The notes: generated by a model from the letters alone, not told the origin. Positions 41,262 to 52,755 are shown, counted from the stretch's first letter. The stretch is DNA of 64,000 bases from Metellina segmentata (GCA_947359465.1 OX375883.1:20299828-20363827), one strand, 5' to 3'. A program made the numbers and translations.

Positions 41262-43919
41262 TTAATGAGATCTAGCAATCTCAGAGAAAAAGTCTAGTAT
41301 ATCATTGATGGAAAATTCTAAGGTTATTTTAGCACCAGGATAACACCTTTCAATTAATGACTCGATATACTTGTACTGCCTAATAAACTCGTCTTGCATG
41401 GAGTGCCAAACTACCTGAAGCAAGTTTTCTTCCTCGCATAAGTGTTTCTCCACTTTCCGGTAGAGGCTTTCTAATCCTCGTTTCACTTCTTTGCCCGGAT
41501 ACTCTTTGATGACTTTCCTCAGTTCTTGCTTGCTGAAAGACAGTTGGTATCCAATTTCATTTTCCTTGACACCCTGGGCCACTTTAGTCTGTACACCCTC
41601 AAAGAACAGATTGAGTTTCTCGAGCGGCCTGCCGAAGTACTGTGTGACGTAAGCCTGCAGGGCATCATTGTAACGCTGCTTGGCATCTTTCCGCTCATTT
41701 TCCAGGCATGGGATTTTGAGTTGGAAGAACATAGTGAAGAGGTGGTGGAAGTTCTCCATCTGCACCACCTCCTGGGGGGTCTTCTGGTGCTCAATGGATA
41801 TCTTGACCACTTCGTCAAAAATGACCCGAACCAGTTTAGAGTACCACCTGTCCAAATCCGTGCGTCGCTCAGAGTTCTTGAAGATGTTCTCGGCCTGCCT
41901 CGAGAACTTCTCGAAGTTTGCAACGAATGGGAGAATCCCACACCTGGACTTCTTCGACACTTTGGCTTCCTCGATGGACCGGATCTGCGACTGCATGAAC
42001 TTGTCAAAGTTACGCTTTGCCTGCACCAGCACACTGGCAAAAGTCATGCTGAGGTACGAACCGGTGTCTTGAGCGGACATGACGTGCTGGCTCATGCGCA
42101 CCAGCACGTACATCGAGTAGAAGCCATCAATTTTGTCGAATTGTGAAATGAAGGCAACCAATTCGGGTTCCAAAACAGCAAACAGTTCGCCCATCATTCT
42201 GCGAAGCTCCTCGTTGATTTGCTTCTCCTTTTTCATTGCACTCGCAAGCAACTCCTCGCTTCCAGCGTGGCTGAGGGAACTGTGGTTGCTCATTGTAGGA
42301 CTTATACCTTGCGGTACAGGTATCGTGAGTTGCTGGTTGCTGTGAGAAGCAGCCACATCAGACTGCAAGCCAAAAAACTGCATGCAGAACTTTTGCTCTG
42401 CCAAACAAATAGGCTCCAAGGCACTTAGAAGGCTCTCCAGTATCTTGTCAAAGCCTTCCCACTCCATGACGTCCAAGTCAGACCCGTACTGGTCCGGATC
42501 CATGCCCAAGAGGGACAGAGTCTTCGTTTTGACAGAAGACTTTGAGCCCAGATCCTGACTGGAGCCAGAGACTTTGTACTTCCTCTCCTTCTCAAAGCCG
42601 TTCTTATTGATGATTTTCTCCTTGGCCAGCTCGAAGAGATACTTGATCTCCTTCTCGTAGAGCTTTGACAAAGAGGACGTATAAACCCGGCACAGCTGAG
42701 AGTAGCTGGTAGGCTCTGTGTCTTTCACCCAGTTCATGAGTTCAGTGTAGGGAAGAAGCTGCCGGTGACAGTTGCTGTGTTTAGGGAGAGTCAAGTCGGT
42801 AGCAAGATGCGTCAAGTTCTCCTCGCATTCATTACCCAGGTGGAGGAACAGGTTGTTGAGGTGGTGGCTGAGCCGCACAATGAACTTGCCCTGCAGCTTA
42901 TCCAGTTCAGCTTTCTGCTCCGCGAATGCTCCCATCTTCATCAGCCCTTGGTTTATTTGGGCATTCGTTGCCTCCTGGAGAGCTCTTGCCGCCGCAGTGC
43001 AGGCGGTGATCCCGTCCACTGTCTTCAAATCACCGTCCAGAGCGACCCTGTGCTTCTCGGACAAGTCCAACTTGCTCACCATGGTCTCTAGCTCGTCGAG
43101 TAGCTTCACGTTGTTCTTGTGCTGCATTTTCATCCGGGTGTCCTTCTCCTCCATCTGCACGACACTGTCCTTGACGTTCTTCAAGATGTCGTCATATACG
43201 TCCAGCCGGCTCTCCAGCTCGGTAATCTCGTCCAAGGATGTCTGGAGCATGTTCATGAGGCCTTGCACTTTGTGCTCAGAGGCCATGATGGAACGAATGT
43301 TTGCCGTATCCAATTCCGAGAGCTCCCGTGCGAGCTGCTCGGTGAACTCCTCTGCATTGCCAATCACAAAGTCATACTGTGCCATCAACGATTCTAAATC
43401 CGACTCCTCCCTAGAGTTCAAAGCCTGATAATCTTCAGGCTCCAGGACTGAGACTTCTTCCCCTATTTGAGGCGTCACCACTCCCATTTTGGGGGAACTG
43501 TCCTGATCCTGTAAGAGATCTTTGGAGATGTTGATGAACGTTGGCTTCTGCCGAGGCAAGTGGCTGCAAAATTTCCACAGACACTTAATGAAGGAATTCT
43601 TTTCAGCCGCACTGCTTGCAATCCATTTGTATACTTTTTCGAAATGCAAATCGAACTCGGCGGTGGCCTTGTTTTCATCTTTCCCATCGACTAATTTCAA
43701 CTCGCGAAGTTGCCAAGAGCTTTTTTTCTTGTACCCTTCCTTGTCTGATTTCTTTACTTGGTTCAGAGTGATCAGAGAGGGTTTCTCGTTGTTGACAGCA
43801 AGGCACAGAAAAGCTGTTTTCTTTTTCTTGCTGGCTTTAGCAACATTAACTACGCCCACCAATCGTTCATCATTCGGCAAGAACACCTCCTTGTGTAATG
43901 TGTGACGAATGGCAGCCAT
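41262..43919 (-). CDS. EXOC1: Exocyst complex component 1 (Sec3), complete and intronless
   Basis: An uninterrupted 885-codon frame, close to the usual metazoan length (about 890). Exocyst tethers secretory vesicles to the plasma membrane; Sec3/EXOC1 binds PI(4,5)P2 and Rho-type GTPases through an N-terminal PH-like domain. That domain is clear at residues about 15-120 (FLPNDERLVGVVNVAKASKK, EFDLHFEKVYKWIASSAAEK, FIKCLWKF). A coiled-coil segment follows at about 170-270 (ESDLESLMAQYDFVIGNAEE through ITELESRLDVYDDILKNVKD), then the long helical Sec3 C-terminal region, ending DILDFFSEIARSH. I start at the ATG at 43919 (MAAIRHTLHKEVF) because it aligns with the start of animal EXOC1; the longer frame to 43961 opens with TTG. 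The stop is TAA at 41262-41264. A possible 3' splice site just upstream (exon from 43982) would allow an intron in the 5' UTR. Lack of coding introns is notable; see findings. Confidence 0.95.
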   Translation of the reverse strand: MAAIRHTLHKEVFLPNDERLVGVVNVAKASKKKKTAFLCLAVNNEKPSLITLNQVKKSDKEGYKKKSSWQLRELKLVDGKDENKATAEFDLHFEKVYKWIASSAAEKNSFIKCLWKFCSHLPRQKPTFINISKDLLQDQDSSPKMGVVTPQIGEEVSVLEPEDYQALNSREESDLESLMAQYDFVIGNAEEFTEQLARELSELDTANIRSIMASEHKVQGLMNMLQTSLDEITELESRLDVYDDILKNVKDSVVQMEEKDTRMKMQHKNNVKLLDELETMVSKLDLSEKHRVALDGDLKTVDGITACTAAARALQEATNAQINQGLMKMGAFAEQKAELDKLQGKFIVRLSHHLNNLFLHLGNECEENLTHLATDLTLPKHSNCHRQLLPYTELMNWVKDTEPTSYSQLCRVYTSSLSKLYEKEIKYLFELAKEKIINKNGFEKERKYKVSGSSQDLGSKSSVKTKTLSLLGMDPDQYGSDLDVMEWEGFDKILESLLSALEPICLAEQKFCMQFFGLQSDVAASHSNQQLTIPVPQGISPTMSNHSSLSHAGSEELLASAMKKEKQINEELRRMMGELFAVLEPELVAFISQFDKIDGFYSMYVLVRMSQHVMSAQDTGSYLSMTFASVLVQAKRNFDKFMQSQIRSIEEAKVSKKSRCGILPFVANFEKFSRQAENIFKNSERRTDLDRWYSKLVRVIFDEVVKISIEHQKTPQEVVQMENFHHLFTMFFQLKIPCLENERKDAKQRYNDALQAYVTQYFGRPLEKLNLFFEGVQTKVAQGVKENEIGYQLSFSKQELRKVIKEYPGKEVKRGLESLYRKVEKHLCEEENLLQVVWHSMQDEFIRQYKYIESLIERCYPGAKITLEFSINDILDFFSEIARSH

Positions 43920-44211
43920 TGCAATCGGCAGAACAATGCCTCCTATTGCGATAACTCGCAAAAAATTTGAAAAATTATTCAGCTAAAAAGATTAAAAATA
44001 TGCTTTTAACATTCTGTCTTCCTACAGACGACCGAATTTGTTTATCTGCCTTAATTTCGGTAAATCAGATTAAGTTGAGTAGATGCGTTGCTGCAGGTAC
44101 AAGGTAATGGGCCTTTTGACAAGATCTAATCCGAGCTGGCAACCTACGAAAACGTGATGTCCTTTGAGACCACAAGAGGATTTTACTACACTAATCCCTT
44201 AATACACGACG
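43920..44211 (-). other. EXOC1 5' flank
   Basis: Minus-strand sequence upstream of the start codon. 'aatctttttag' ending at 43983 could be an acceptor for a 5' UTR exon. No TATA box or clear initiator was identified. Confidence 0.35.
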
Positions 44212-44247
44212 TTTTTTTTTTTTTTTTTGGGGGGAGGGGGGGGTTTA
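44212..44247. repeat. Poly-T/poly-G low-complexity run
   Basis: About 19 T followed by a G-rich run with one A. Prone to replication slippage and sequencing error; poly-G of this length could form a quadruplex. Confidence 0.8.
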
Positions 44248-44529
44248 AATTTGCACGAGCGCCTCAATGGAGTAAGAACTCCAGACAAGCGAGAGACATT
44301 TCGAAGGAGCCGAAAATGCAATGCGCATGAGCAAACTTTCTTTGGTGATTTCGCTATTCTTGTCGCCAATTTAATGTAGGATTCTAGCAGTCCTGCTGTA
44401 GATCAGCATTTGCCATTTGGATTGTATAGATGAAAGCGGAAGGACAAGGAATTTTGAGTAGTGGTCTTTTGTGTGCCGACCAAATGTTTTCTATTTAGAA
44501 GCCAAATTTTAGTAAGCAATAATATTTTA

Positions 44530-45620
44530 ATTTATTGAAGATTTTCATTCCTATCCATTTGTTTCGCAAATTGTTTTGTTCCTTTAAGTTAGCTTGTATT
44601 AAATGCTATCCTACGGAATAAACTTTTTGACGGACAGATGAAGGCTCTTCATTTACTTATTTTTCCTGCATTTTATATCCCGTTTTGAAATGTATTGTTC
44701 CCTTGCTGTGCTAAATTGTGAATAACGTTGAGTTAGCTTGTTTTTAAGTGCTACCCAACGGAATTGACTTTTTGGCGCGCAGATAAAAATCCTCTGTCAG
44801 TTGCATATTTTACGTATTTTATTCCTTTATGTGTTGTATTGTTCATTTGCTTCGTTAAATAGTTAGTAACGTTGAGTTAGCTTGTTTTTAAGTGCTACCC
44901 AACGGAATTGACTTTTTGACGGGCAGATGAAAATTCTCGGTCAGTTGCATATTTTATTCATTTATATCCCTTTTTTGTACTGTTCATTTGCTTCGTTAAA
45001 TGGTGAATAACTTTGGGTTAGCTTGTTTTTAAGTTAATATGGTAAATGGTTAGGTTGTTCCTTGGTCTTTCCTTGGTTGGGGCACAATGATTATGCCCAC
45101 TGCACTAGCAACCTGCGAGTTGTAGGAAGTACAGGTGTGATTCCTCTGTAATTGTATTTCTCTCTTCTGTGCCAGTAAAAATTTCATTTTGTGCATGTAT
45201 TACTTGATGTACATCATGCGTCTAGTGCAACAAGCCAAATATGGCCCTTGCACCATAAAAAATCAACACTTCTGGCATCTTTCTCTTTGGGATTGAACCT
45301 AGGTTGTAGTCAATAGCATGTTATGTTTTACCTGTGTGGCAAATTCAACTCCTTAAATATTAATTGCTTTTTATGGTGTAATCCCTAATAATGTATATAT
45401 TATTTGCTTGCTATGCTAAGTGGTGAATCGTGTTGCGTTTGCTTGTTTATAAATGCTACTCAACTAAATTCCCTTTTTGGTGGGCAGTGAAAAGTTTTGT
45501 TCATTCACATATTTGAATATTAAATACGTATTGTTCACTTTATTCATTATTTGCAAGTTCCATTGAGGTAGCTTGTTTTTAATGCTACCTAGCAAAATTA
45601 GCTGAGAATATTTTGTGTTT
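44530..45620 (+). repeat. Tandem array of about 143-bp units, split by a SINE
   Basis: The phrase 'gttagcttgtttttaagtgc' and its variants begin at 44588, 44732, 44876 and 45017, a spacing of 144, 144 and 141. Each unit also has 'caacggaattgactttttg', 'gcagatgaaaattctc' and 'tgttcatttgcttcgttaaa'. Two further degenerate units begin near 45434 and 45569. The gap between 45017 and 45434 equals one unit plus the length of the SINE inserted at 45036-45290. At least six units are visible. No coding capacity. Confidence 0.85.
45036..45290 (+). mobile_element. SINE-C copy inside the tandem array
   Basis: Contains 'gcactagcaacctgcgagtt', 'gtgtgattcctctg' and 'gtattacttgatgta', ending 'ggcccttgcaccataaaaaa'. 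It shares these with copies at 13905 and 46121. Boundaries are approximate. Confidence 0.65.
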
Positions 45621-46120
45621 AAATAATATTCCTTTTTCTTATAGATGTGATGTATGTGTTTCTTTCATCAATTTTTTTACCAGCCACTAAAGTAAAAATT
45701 TTCTTGCTGTGGTAAATTGTTCTGCTGATTTGTTAGATATGTTGAAAATATCTTAATTCCTTTATTGTAAGTTCATTTAGTTGAATTTTTTAAATTATTA
45801 TTGTAAGCTAAGAATGTAAGATGGTAAACAATTCAAGAATTTATTTTGCTTGAAAAAACCTGTACGTCCCATTTCAGCCTCTACTCCCAACCATCTGTCA
45901 CTGAATTGATGTAGGATCACATTCCTTATCACTGGAAACAGGATTTTCATTTTACTCTAAAGGTGAAAGTAGATATCACATTCAATAAAAACTTGTTCAT
46001 TTTCATTCTGCCAATTTGCACTGATCTCAAATGTATGTTATATATAAACTTTTTATTTTTGGAGAATATTTTTCAACTCATTCTTTATGCTAGTAATTCT
46101 TTTAAATTTGAATAATTTAT
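45621..46120. other. AT-rich intergenic sequence
   Basis: Nothing recognised. Confidence 0.4.
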
Positions 46121-46325
46121 TCCCACAGCACTACGGTTGTGGGTTTGTCCATTGCTCTAGCAACCTGCAATGTAGGAGGCACGGGTTGAATTCCTGAATG
46201 TATTTCTCTCTTGTACGTCAGTAAAACTGTCTTTGTGTTTGTATGTCCATTACTTGATATTCTATATTCTACACCTTGTGCAGTACGGTCGAATTTAGCC
46301 CTCTCTCCATATAAACCCAACCTGA
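46121..46325 (+). mobile_element. SINE-C copy
   Basis: 'ccattgctctagcaacctgc', 'gcacgggttgaattcctgaa' (B-box-like), 'tgtccattacttgatattct' and a 'cataaaaaccaacc'-type end (here 'atataaacccaacc'). A further 3' scrap, 'gcatggcccttgcagcataa', lies at 46663. Confidence 0.65.
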
Positions 46326-47479
46326 ACCATTAAAATAACATTTTAAATTGCCAAGCAAGATCTGTAGAAGTTATTGATCACTAAGCACATTTCTTGTATT
46401 TCTTAATCAAAGATTTTTGAAGCAGATAATAAAATTCTTAATTTTTAAATTATATTCAAATATTGAGTACTGTACAAGGTAGAATAGAATACACACATCT
46501 GGAGTCCAGGAGGGGAGACTGTTAAGTGAAAGTAATTTGGGTATTAAATTATAAGTGTTATGGCTAAAAAAAAGTTAGTATATGCTATATTATTTAGTCA
46601 TGTCGAATTTAATCATTTACACCTTTAGAAGTGATGATGAACTTTGCAAAACTTCCAAAAGAGTGCATGGCCCTTGCAGCATAAAAACCAACCAAAAGAA
46701 ATTTAATACAAGCATCAATATTAAAAATTGTTGAAAAAATTCATTATCTTCACAGCTGCTCTTAATGGTATTGATTCATTACACAATGTGCACTTGAAAA
46801 TGTATTAAAATTATAAGATTTTATTTATTTTACTGTATTGAGTAACCACTCAAGTAGTCAAAAGAACACCTTTTTTGAATCAATTAAATTTTACTTGAAT
46901 GAGATTTTTGTCATTCAAACACATGTATTACTACACAGAACGCAGATATTCAAATTTTAAATAAAAATTGTCAATATATAGTGGACATATGACTGATTCA
47001 AATTTATGATACCAAAATATGTGAAAATAACTTATTCAGACCTGTATATTGGAAAATCATAATGCTAGTAATTAATCTTCATTTAAAAATGTGAAATAAA
47101 ACTTATTTTAATTATTTTTCTACTCATTTACTATAGTAACGAATATTTTGTAGTGTGTGTGCATTATTTATAGTTCTTTACGAAAAACCATTTTTATTTA
47201 TAAATTAAAGCATTCTATATACACATCCCTTAGCTAGGTTTTACATGTAAAATTTAAACAGCATAGTTTGAAAAACTTGCAAGTTTGATTACAAGAATTA
47301 TTTTAGCCAAACAGGTAAATAATCTTCAAAGATCAAGGTTAAAAAAAAGCATCTAATCTGAAATTTAACCTCTAGTGAAGTTTCAATACGTTTAGTTCGT
47401 TTTTAAATAGTTATAATGATAACCTACCTAGTGGGGTATTGTAGATAATGTATGTATATTTACCTCATGTCACCCAGAA

Positions 47480-47514
<35 letters not shown>

Positions 47515-48439
47515 TTAGGAAAATAACTTAACCATAAAGACATGTAATTGGGACACCTTTTTTGTTGAAAGATTACCAACAGTAAGAAAAGATTATTTAA
47601 TTAAATGTCCAAGCACAACAGAATTATATAGGATTCATATATGAATAGGTAATTTATCAAATATTAAAACATTTTTTTGAGTAATACTACAAAAAAGCGA
47701 TCGTTGATTTGAAAAATTGGTAACTATATGGAACACCTAAATAATTTGTCAAGATCCTAAATAACTATTAAGTGCTTGAGTAAAGCACAGTGAATAGTGT
47801 TGGAAAATGTTCAGAATATCTTCAATATGGCTTTCACAAATTAAGTAACTCTTGTCCTTGCCAATGTTACATTCAACCAGCTTTGCATCTAAAATCTCAA
47901 GCATTGTAGTTTCCTAGTAATGGTGTATGCATCGATTTTGAGGCTATTCTAGAGAATAAAGAATTCGCCCCTAATCTTTTATAAAACTTTTAAATGCCTT
48001 TTCAAATATTTTTGGCAGAAAAAAATATTGTTTTTTATTAAAAATGTCTAAATTTTAACTCTTAATTTTTTTTAAATATATACAGTGACTTCCAAAAGGT
48101 GTTTGTACACATTAAAAATTTGAAAAAAAAAAAAAAAAAAACCTGCTGTAGCCTGGAATTGCATTCGAATATATGAAATCCAGTATTTTTTCATATCTCC
48201 ATGTGATTCTCTGAATAAAACAACATTTTTTTGTTTAAATATTGAATTATTTTCTTTATATATATTTATGACTTACTGTGGGGGTAACTCTAAAGAGTGC
48301 CAGTATTCTATTGTACTAAAAACCCCGACTGATCTAATAAAAACAGATTGCCGAAATAAATTTCATCATGTACCCGATTGGAATGTTTGGTAATTCCTAG
48401 GGTTCAATACAATGGTATCCCATATACTCGAAACGGTGG
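46326..48439. other. AT-rich intergenic sequence with an (AT)n microsatellite
   Basis: About 2.1 kb without recognisable coding sequence. An (AT)n tract of about 30 bases lies at 47482-47512 and a poly(A) run near 48122-48141. A small SINE-C 3' fragment is at 46663-46695. Confidence 0.5.
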
Positions 48440-50335
48440 GTAGAGTAACAATTACACAAAACGTGTACAGGACCCTCCTCTGCCATCTACGTAATGGGTC
48501 ATCTTAACTACCATGAGGTTGAGGCGTCTATTTAGGATACAATGGCCAGTTAGAAGGCCAATAGCTACCCTGATTTCTTTTCTGCTCAATTTCAGAAGTT
48601 CCCTCGACCAGAGAGATTGTTGATTGAGCTCTTTGGCTTGTCTTTGATCTGTAGTGATAATCTATTTTTATCTAAATCTACCTTTTGCATCCAACCACAT
48701 AACAGATCATTATGTTGAAGCCAGGCCAAAACAGGCTCTGGTCTTAAAAAATGGCATTTCATATCCACGTTTTGCTAGTTGGTCTGCTATTTCATTACCA
48801 TCAATGACCAGGGACCCACATACGAGACACTTCGTTTCTCTCAGCCAAACCCACAAGTGCATTGTGACATTCCCACACTGCTATTGAAGAAAAGCAGTGT
48901 CTCTGCAAAACCTTTAGACCTTCTTGCTGGCAGAGAAGATCTTTAAGACCATCTTAACAACCCCAGGCAGTTGTAAGTACAAGTAGAGATCGCTAGAACC
49001 TCAGCCTCATATACAGTGGAGATCTTATCTTGAAAGATAGCTTTATTTTTCGATTAGGACAAAAAGCACCTGAACCAGTGCCATGATATGTTTTTGAAAC
49101 ATCTGTGTACCAAATTTCATCACCTCTCCTGATCAGACTGGAGACAAATGTCTAGTTGTAAAGATAATGTTGTATTTGGCTTGAAAGCAAAACTGCTTTA
49201 ACATCCAATCAGGTCTCATTAGTAGATAAAGATGTTCTTTTACCTGCGTAGCAACATTTTTAAACATAGACATTTCATAGGGCGATTTCCATAGACCCAT
49301 GAGTTTGAGGCGTTGTGAACACGAAAATACCTCAAATCCCACTTGTTTATGTAGTAGTAGGAGTCCTAGAAGCATTTCTAGACTCTGTGATGGAGTGGTA
49401 CGCATTACACTTGAAATTGCAACGGTCGCCATTCTCTGTAGACTAGTGAGTTCTTCACTGTCTCATTACGGGTTCTACTCCACCTGGCAATGGCCCCATA
49501 AGATACCATTGGAGTAATCACTCAGTGCATATCCAGTGCAACATTTTTGGCGTTAGACCCCAGTTAATTCCTACGGCACGTCTGCAAGCCCAGAACACTT
49601 TTGGCCCTGCTCGTGCACTATTGGAGCATGTAAGCTCCATGTCAAGGTAACTCCTAGATACTTCCTCGTCTGAATACGCAAGTGGTGTTCCAAAGAATTT
49701 TTAGGAAATGCATATCTCGCAGCCTTTTTGGGGTAAACAGGACTAGGCTAGTTTTGCTGGAGTTAACCGACAGGTTCACCTCTCTGCACCAGTTTTCAAT
49801 CTTTTTAGGACAGTGCTCATGATATCCGTTATAGTATTCTGGAACTTACCTCTTATGACCATTGTTGTCATCAGCATAACCTAGACAGTACTGGCCCAGA
49901 AAGTGAGTGCTGTTTATGAGCTCGTCAACAACTAGGCTCCATAATAATTGTGACAACACACCTCCCTGTGGACAGCTTTTACAGTGAGTGTGTCTCCCAG
50001 CTCGAGCCATACTTGTCTCAAGCATATATTTTATCCAGGTGCAAACCAAAGGGTTAACTTTTCGTTTGATAAGAGATTACAATCGTTGGAACTCTATCAA
50101 AGGCCCCCGCAATATCTAGAAAGGCTGTCAAAGCAATTTCCTTTCCATTAACCGCTCTATCAAGGACCGTAACAAGATCGCATAGGGAAGTCTCTGTAGA
50201 TTTCCCAGGCTGATAGGCGTGTTGAAATCTTGATAGGGGTTCAATTTTTAGAACCTCGTCTCTCTCTCTCTCTCTAATATATCTCTCAATCAATTTCTCC
50301 AAATTCTTAAGAAGAAATGACGTTAGGCTAATAAG
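48440..50335 (-). pseudogene. R1/jockey-like non-LTR retrotransposon relic (RT and RNase H)
   Basis: On the minus strand, from high to low coordinate, it begins with EKLIERYIRERE and FQHAYQPGKSTETSLCDLVT and AFLDIAGAFDRVP (RT fingers/palm, 50302-50100). SCPQGGVLSQLLWSLVVDEL and LGYADDN (RT catalytic motifs, 49995-49860) follow. Further down are RNase H remnants ending LVGLAERNEVSRMWVPGH near 48800-48850, and then a LLTGHCILNRRLNLM block near 48520, typical of the C-terminal region of R1/jockey-like proteins. Many stops and frame changes show it is dead. A 5' ORF1 and endonuclease were not found. A (CT)n run at 50260-50275 interrupts the RT frame. Confidence 0.8.
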
Positions 50336-51371
50336 TTTGAAGGCTTTAGCTTCATTGTTTCATTTCTCGCACCACCCACTCGTAGCTCTACGTAACGATA
50401 TGCACCTGTCTTACGTTTTTACAGATCTGTGTGGCTCAAGTATAATGCAACACCCTTAATTAATGAGCGCACTCACTGAGCATCTTCCCATGGGTGCCCA
50501 TGACTTAATGGGTTTGTACAGGATATTGCTTTTTCAGGTCTCTGGTAAAAATTCAATAGCACCCTCTTAGGTGCACCCATGAATCAAAAGCAGATACATG
50601 TCTTTTCTATTTATTCCCGTAGATACGCCCATGAATTAAAAAGGATATATTGCTTTTTTCGGGCCTGAGGAGCGTAATGAATTATGTGGCCCATGAATTA
50701 AAAAAAAAATATATATATATACGTATTTGCTTTCTTACGGGTAGGTGGACTTAAGCCGGTACGCAGGTGCGCCCCTGTGAATTAAAAGGTGATTTTTTTT
50801 CAAGACTAGGGTGGCATATGCTCCCTTATCTCCCTTGGTGAATGTTTCCATTGATAAAAGGCATTTGCTTTATATCCTCTGAGGGAAATTTTAAATACCA
50901 AACCTTCCCCTCGTCTGTACACTTACACAGGGTCTTCAGAAAGGTGGTTCTGTATCTTTCACTTCAATAACCAATATTTAATTTCGATTGGACTATCAGG
51001 TCAAAGGATATAGGTTTTTTATGGAAGAAATTGTTTACATTTTATTTTTACTACAAAAGAGGGTATAAAAATTACGTACACAGTTTTTGTAATTCAAAGT
51101 TGAATTGTGAGACTTTAAATTAAAAAAGCATTCTCAGTGGCTTATAATAAATTATCAGAAAGCGTAAAATAACCCCAATATGAATCGATCGGATAGTTAG
51201 ATCAAACGATACGGATATTGTACGTATAATGTGTACAAATGACATGTATTTGAAAAAAAAAATTTCTATGAATCCCCATACTGTTCCAACTTAAAGCTTT
51301 CATAAAGCAGAGACAAATAGCGTACAATAAAGAAATACTTTTTTAGGGAAAAAATTTGTAGCGATTTTTTG
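50336..51371. other. Intergenic sequence with a degenerate tandem motif
   Basis: The motif 'gcccatgaattaaaa' followed by T-rich text recurs with variation near 50490, 50572, 50625, 50687 and 50770, with spacing between about 50 and 85 bases. No ORF. The rest is AT-rich. Confidence 0.45.
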
Positions 51372-51723
51372 GAATTGAGGTTAGGTTTTTTTGGTAATTT
51401 TTAGTTAACGTCGTACTAGAGCTACACAACGGGCTATTGACGACGGTCCGGGATCAGTCCCTTAAGGGAAAGATCCGAGGACAACACCTCGTAATTTTGA
51501 ACCACGGTCAGATGACGAAGCAACACCTGAGCTGGCACCCCACTCTCCAAACTTCCACGTCAACCCAACGTGAGGACTTTCGGCCACGACAGATTTAAGG
51601 TGCACCAGCCGCCTCTACACCATACGATTACAAACATCCATGCCCGGACCCGGATACGAACCAGGAACCTTCCGATCTAGAGGCTAACACCTTAACCACT
51701 TTTCCGGTGAATTGAGGTTAGGT
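51372..51723 (-). mobile_element. Full-length A-type SINE with 15-bp TSD
   Basis: The SINE lies at 51387-51708. A perfect duplication 'gaattgaggttaggt' is at 51372-51386 and 51709-51723. The very end of the head reads 'cttttccggt' and stops short of 'tggtcggc', so it lacks a few 5' bases. Its neighbour at 51724-51776 used the same site. Confidence 0.92.
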
Positions 51724-51790
51724 AATTTTTGGTAATTTTTTTTTTTTAGTTAACGTCGTACTAGAGCTACACAACAAATTGAGGTTAGGA
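51724..51790 (-). mobile_element. Severely 5'-truncated SINE at the same target site
   Basis: Only the last 50 or so bases of the A/B SINE body are present ('agttaacgtcgtactagagc', 'tacacaac') with a T-rich tail side. A third copy of the target sequence, 'aaattgaggttagg', follows at 51777-51790. This is an independent insertion that stalled early during reverse transcription. Confidence 0.8.
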
Positions 51791-51910
51791 TTTAAATTGA
51801 ATGTCTGAAACTAAAAAAAGGCACTCCCGATTCAGGTGCTTTGGGTAAGAAAAGCAAAACTCACATTTCTCTACAAAAACAGGTTAAAAATTATTTTCTT
51901 TACCCCTTCT

Positions 51911-52260
51911 CATTATGTAAAATTGGTAATTTTTAATCAACGTCGTACTAGAGCAACACAACGGGCTATTGACGACGGTCTGTGATCGATCCCTTAAGGA
52001 TAAGATCCGAGGACAACACCTCGTAATTTTGAATCACGGTCAGGTAACGAAGCAACGCCTGAGCTGGCACCCCACTCTCCAAACTTCCACACCAACTAAC
52101 GTGAGGACTTTCGGCCACGACAGATTTAAGGTGAACCAGCCGCCTCTACACCATACGCTTACAACCATACATGCCCGGACCCAGATTCGAACCAGGAACC
52201 TTCTGGATCTAGAGGCTAACAACATAACCACTTTACCGGTTGGTCGGCCCCATTATGTAA
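51911..52260 (-). mobile_element. Full-length A-type SINE with 10-bp TSD
   Basis: The SINE is 51921-52250, with a perfect duplication 'cattatgtaa' at 51911-51920 and 52251-52260. It carries more private substitutions than its neighbour at 51387 (for example 'ctgtgatcgatcccttaagg'). Confidence 0.92.
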
Positions 52261-52322
52261 GCACTTGCGAGGCCCCTGCAGACTAGTGTTTTTACAACTT
52301 AGAATTTTTTTTCACACACTTA

Positions 52323-52604
52323 GGGCTGTTGTAGCCCAGTTATAAGAATAACGGATTAGCAACCTGAAGGTTGCGAGTTCGAAACTAGGTCCAACCAAAG
52401 ACCGTCGTATATACGGGGGGAAGTGTGCACGTTAAATGTGTCGTGGAAACAAACGTCCTTACGATGGTGTGATGTGGAAGCTCGGAGAGTGGAATGCCAG
52501 CTAAGGTGTTGTCTCGTCAGCTGACCGTGATTCCAATAACGTGGTCCACAGACCTTTCTATTCGGAATTGATTCCGCGCAACGTTAATTAACTACCTATC
52601 CAAC
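52323..52604 (+). mobile_element. SINE, B-type head
   Basis: The head 'gggctgttgtagcccagtta' with 'ggattagcaacctgaaggtt' and 'gcgagttcgaaactaggtcc' is well preserved. The body 'gtgtgcacgttaaatgtgtc', 'gctcggagagtggaatgcca' follows and it ends 'gcgcaacgttaattaactac'. Confidence 0.82.
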
Positions 52605-52755
52605 ACACACATATTAGTAATTTGCTTAGATATTTGTAGTAAATGCACATAAAGAAGGTTCATAATTTAACTTTAAGTAACTTTACTTTCATATTAACCA
52701 AAAGTTTAACTTCTGCACTGATGATTTTTTATAGTACATGATCTTTAGAGATGGT

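Noticed and set aside
41519..43905. Frames up to 218 residues on both strands inside EXOC1
   Set aside because: Shadow frames of the EXOC1 coding sequence.
43920..43961. Longer EXOC1 start adding 14 residues
   Set aside because: The extended frame begins with TTG, not ATG, and the MAAIRHTL start matches the usual N-terminus of animal EXOC1.
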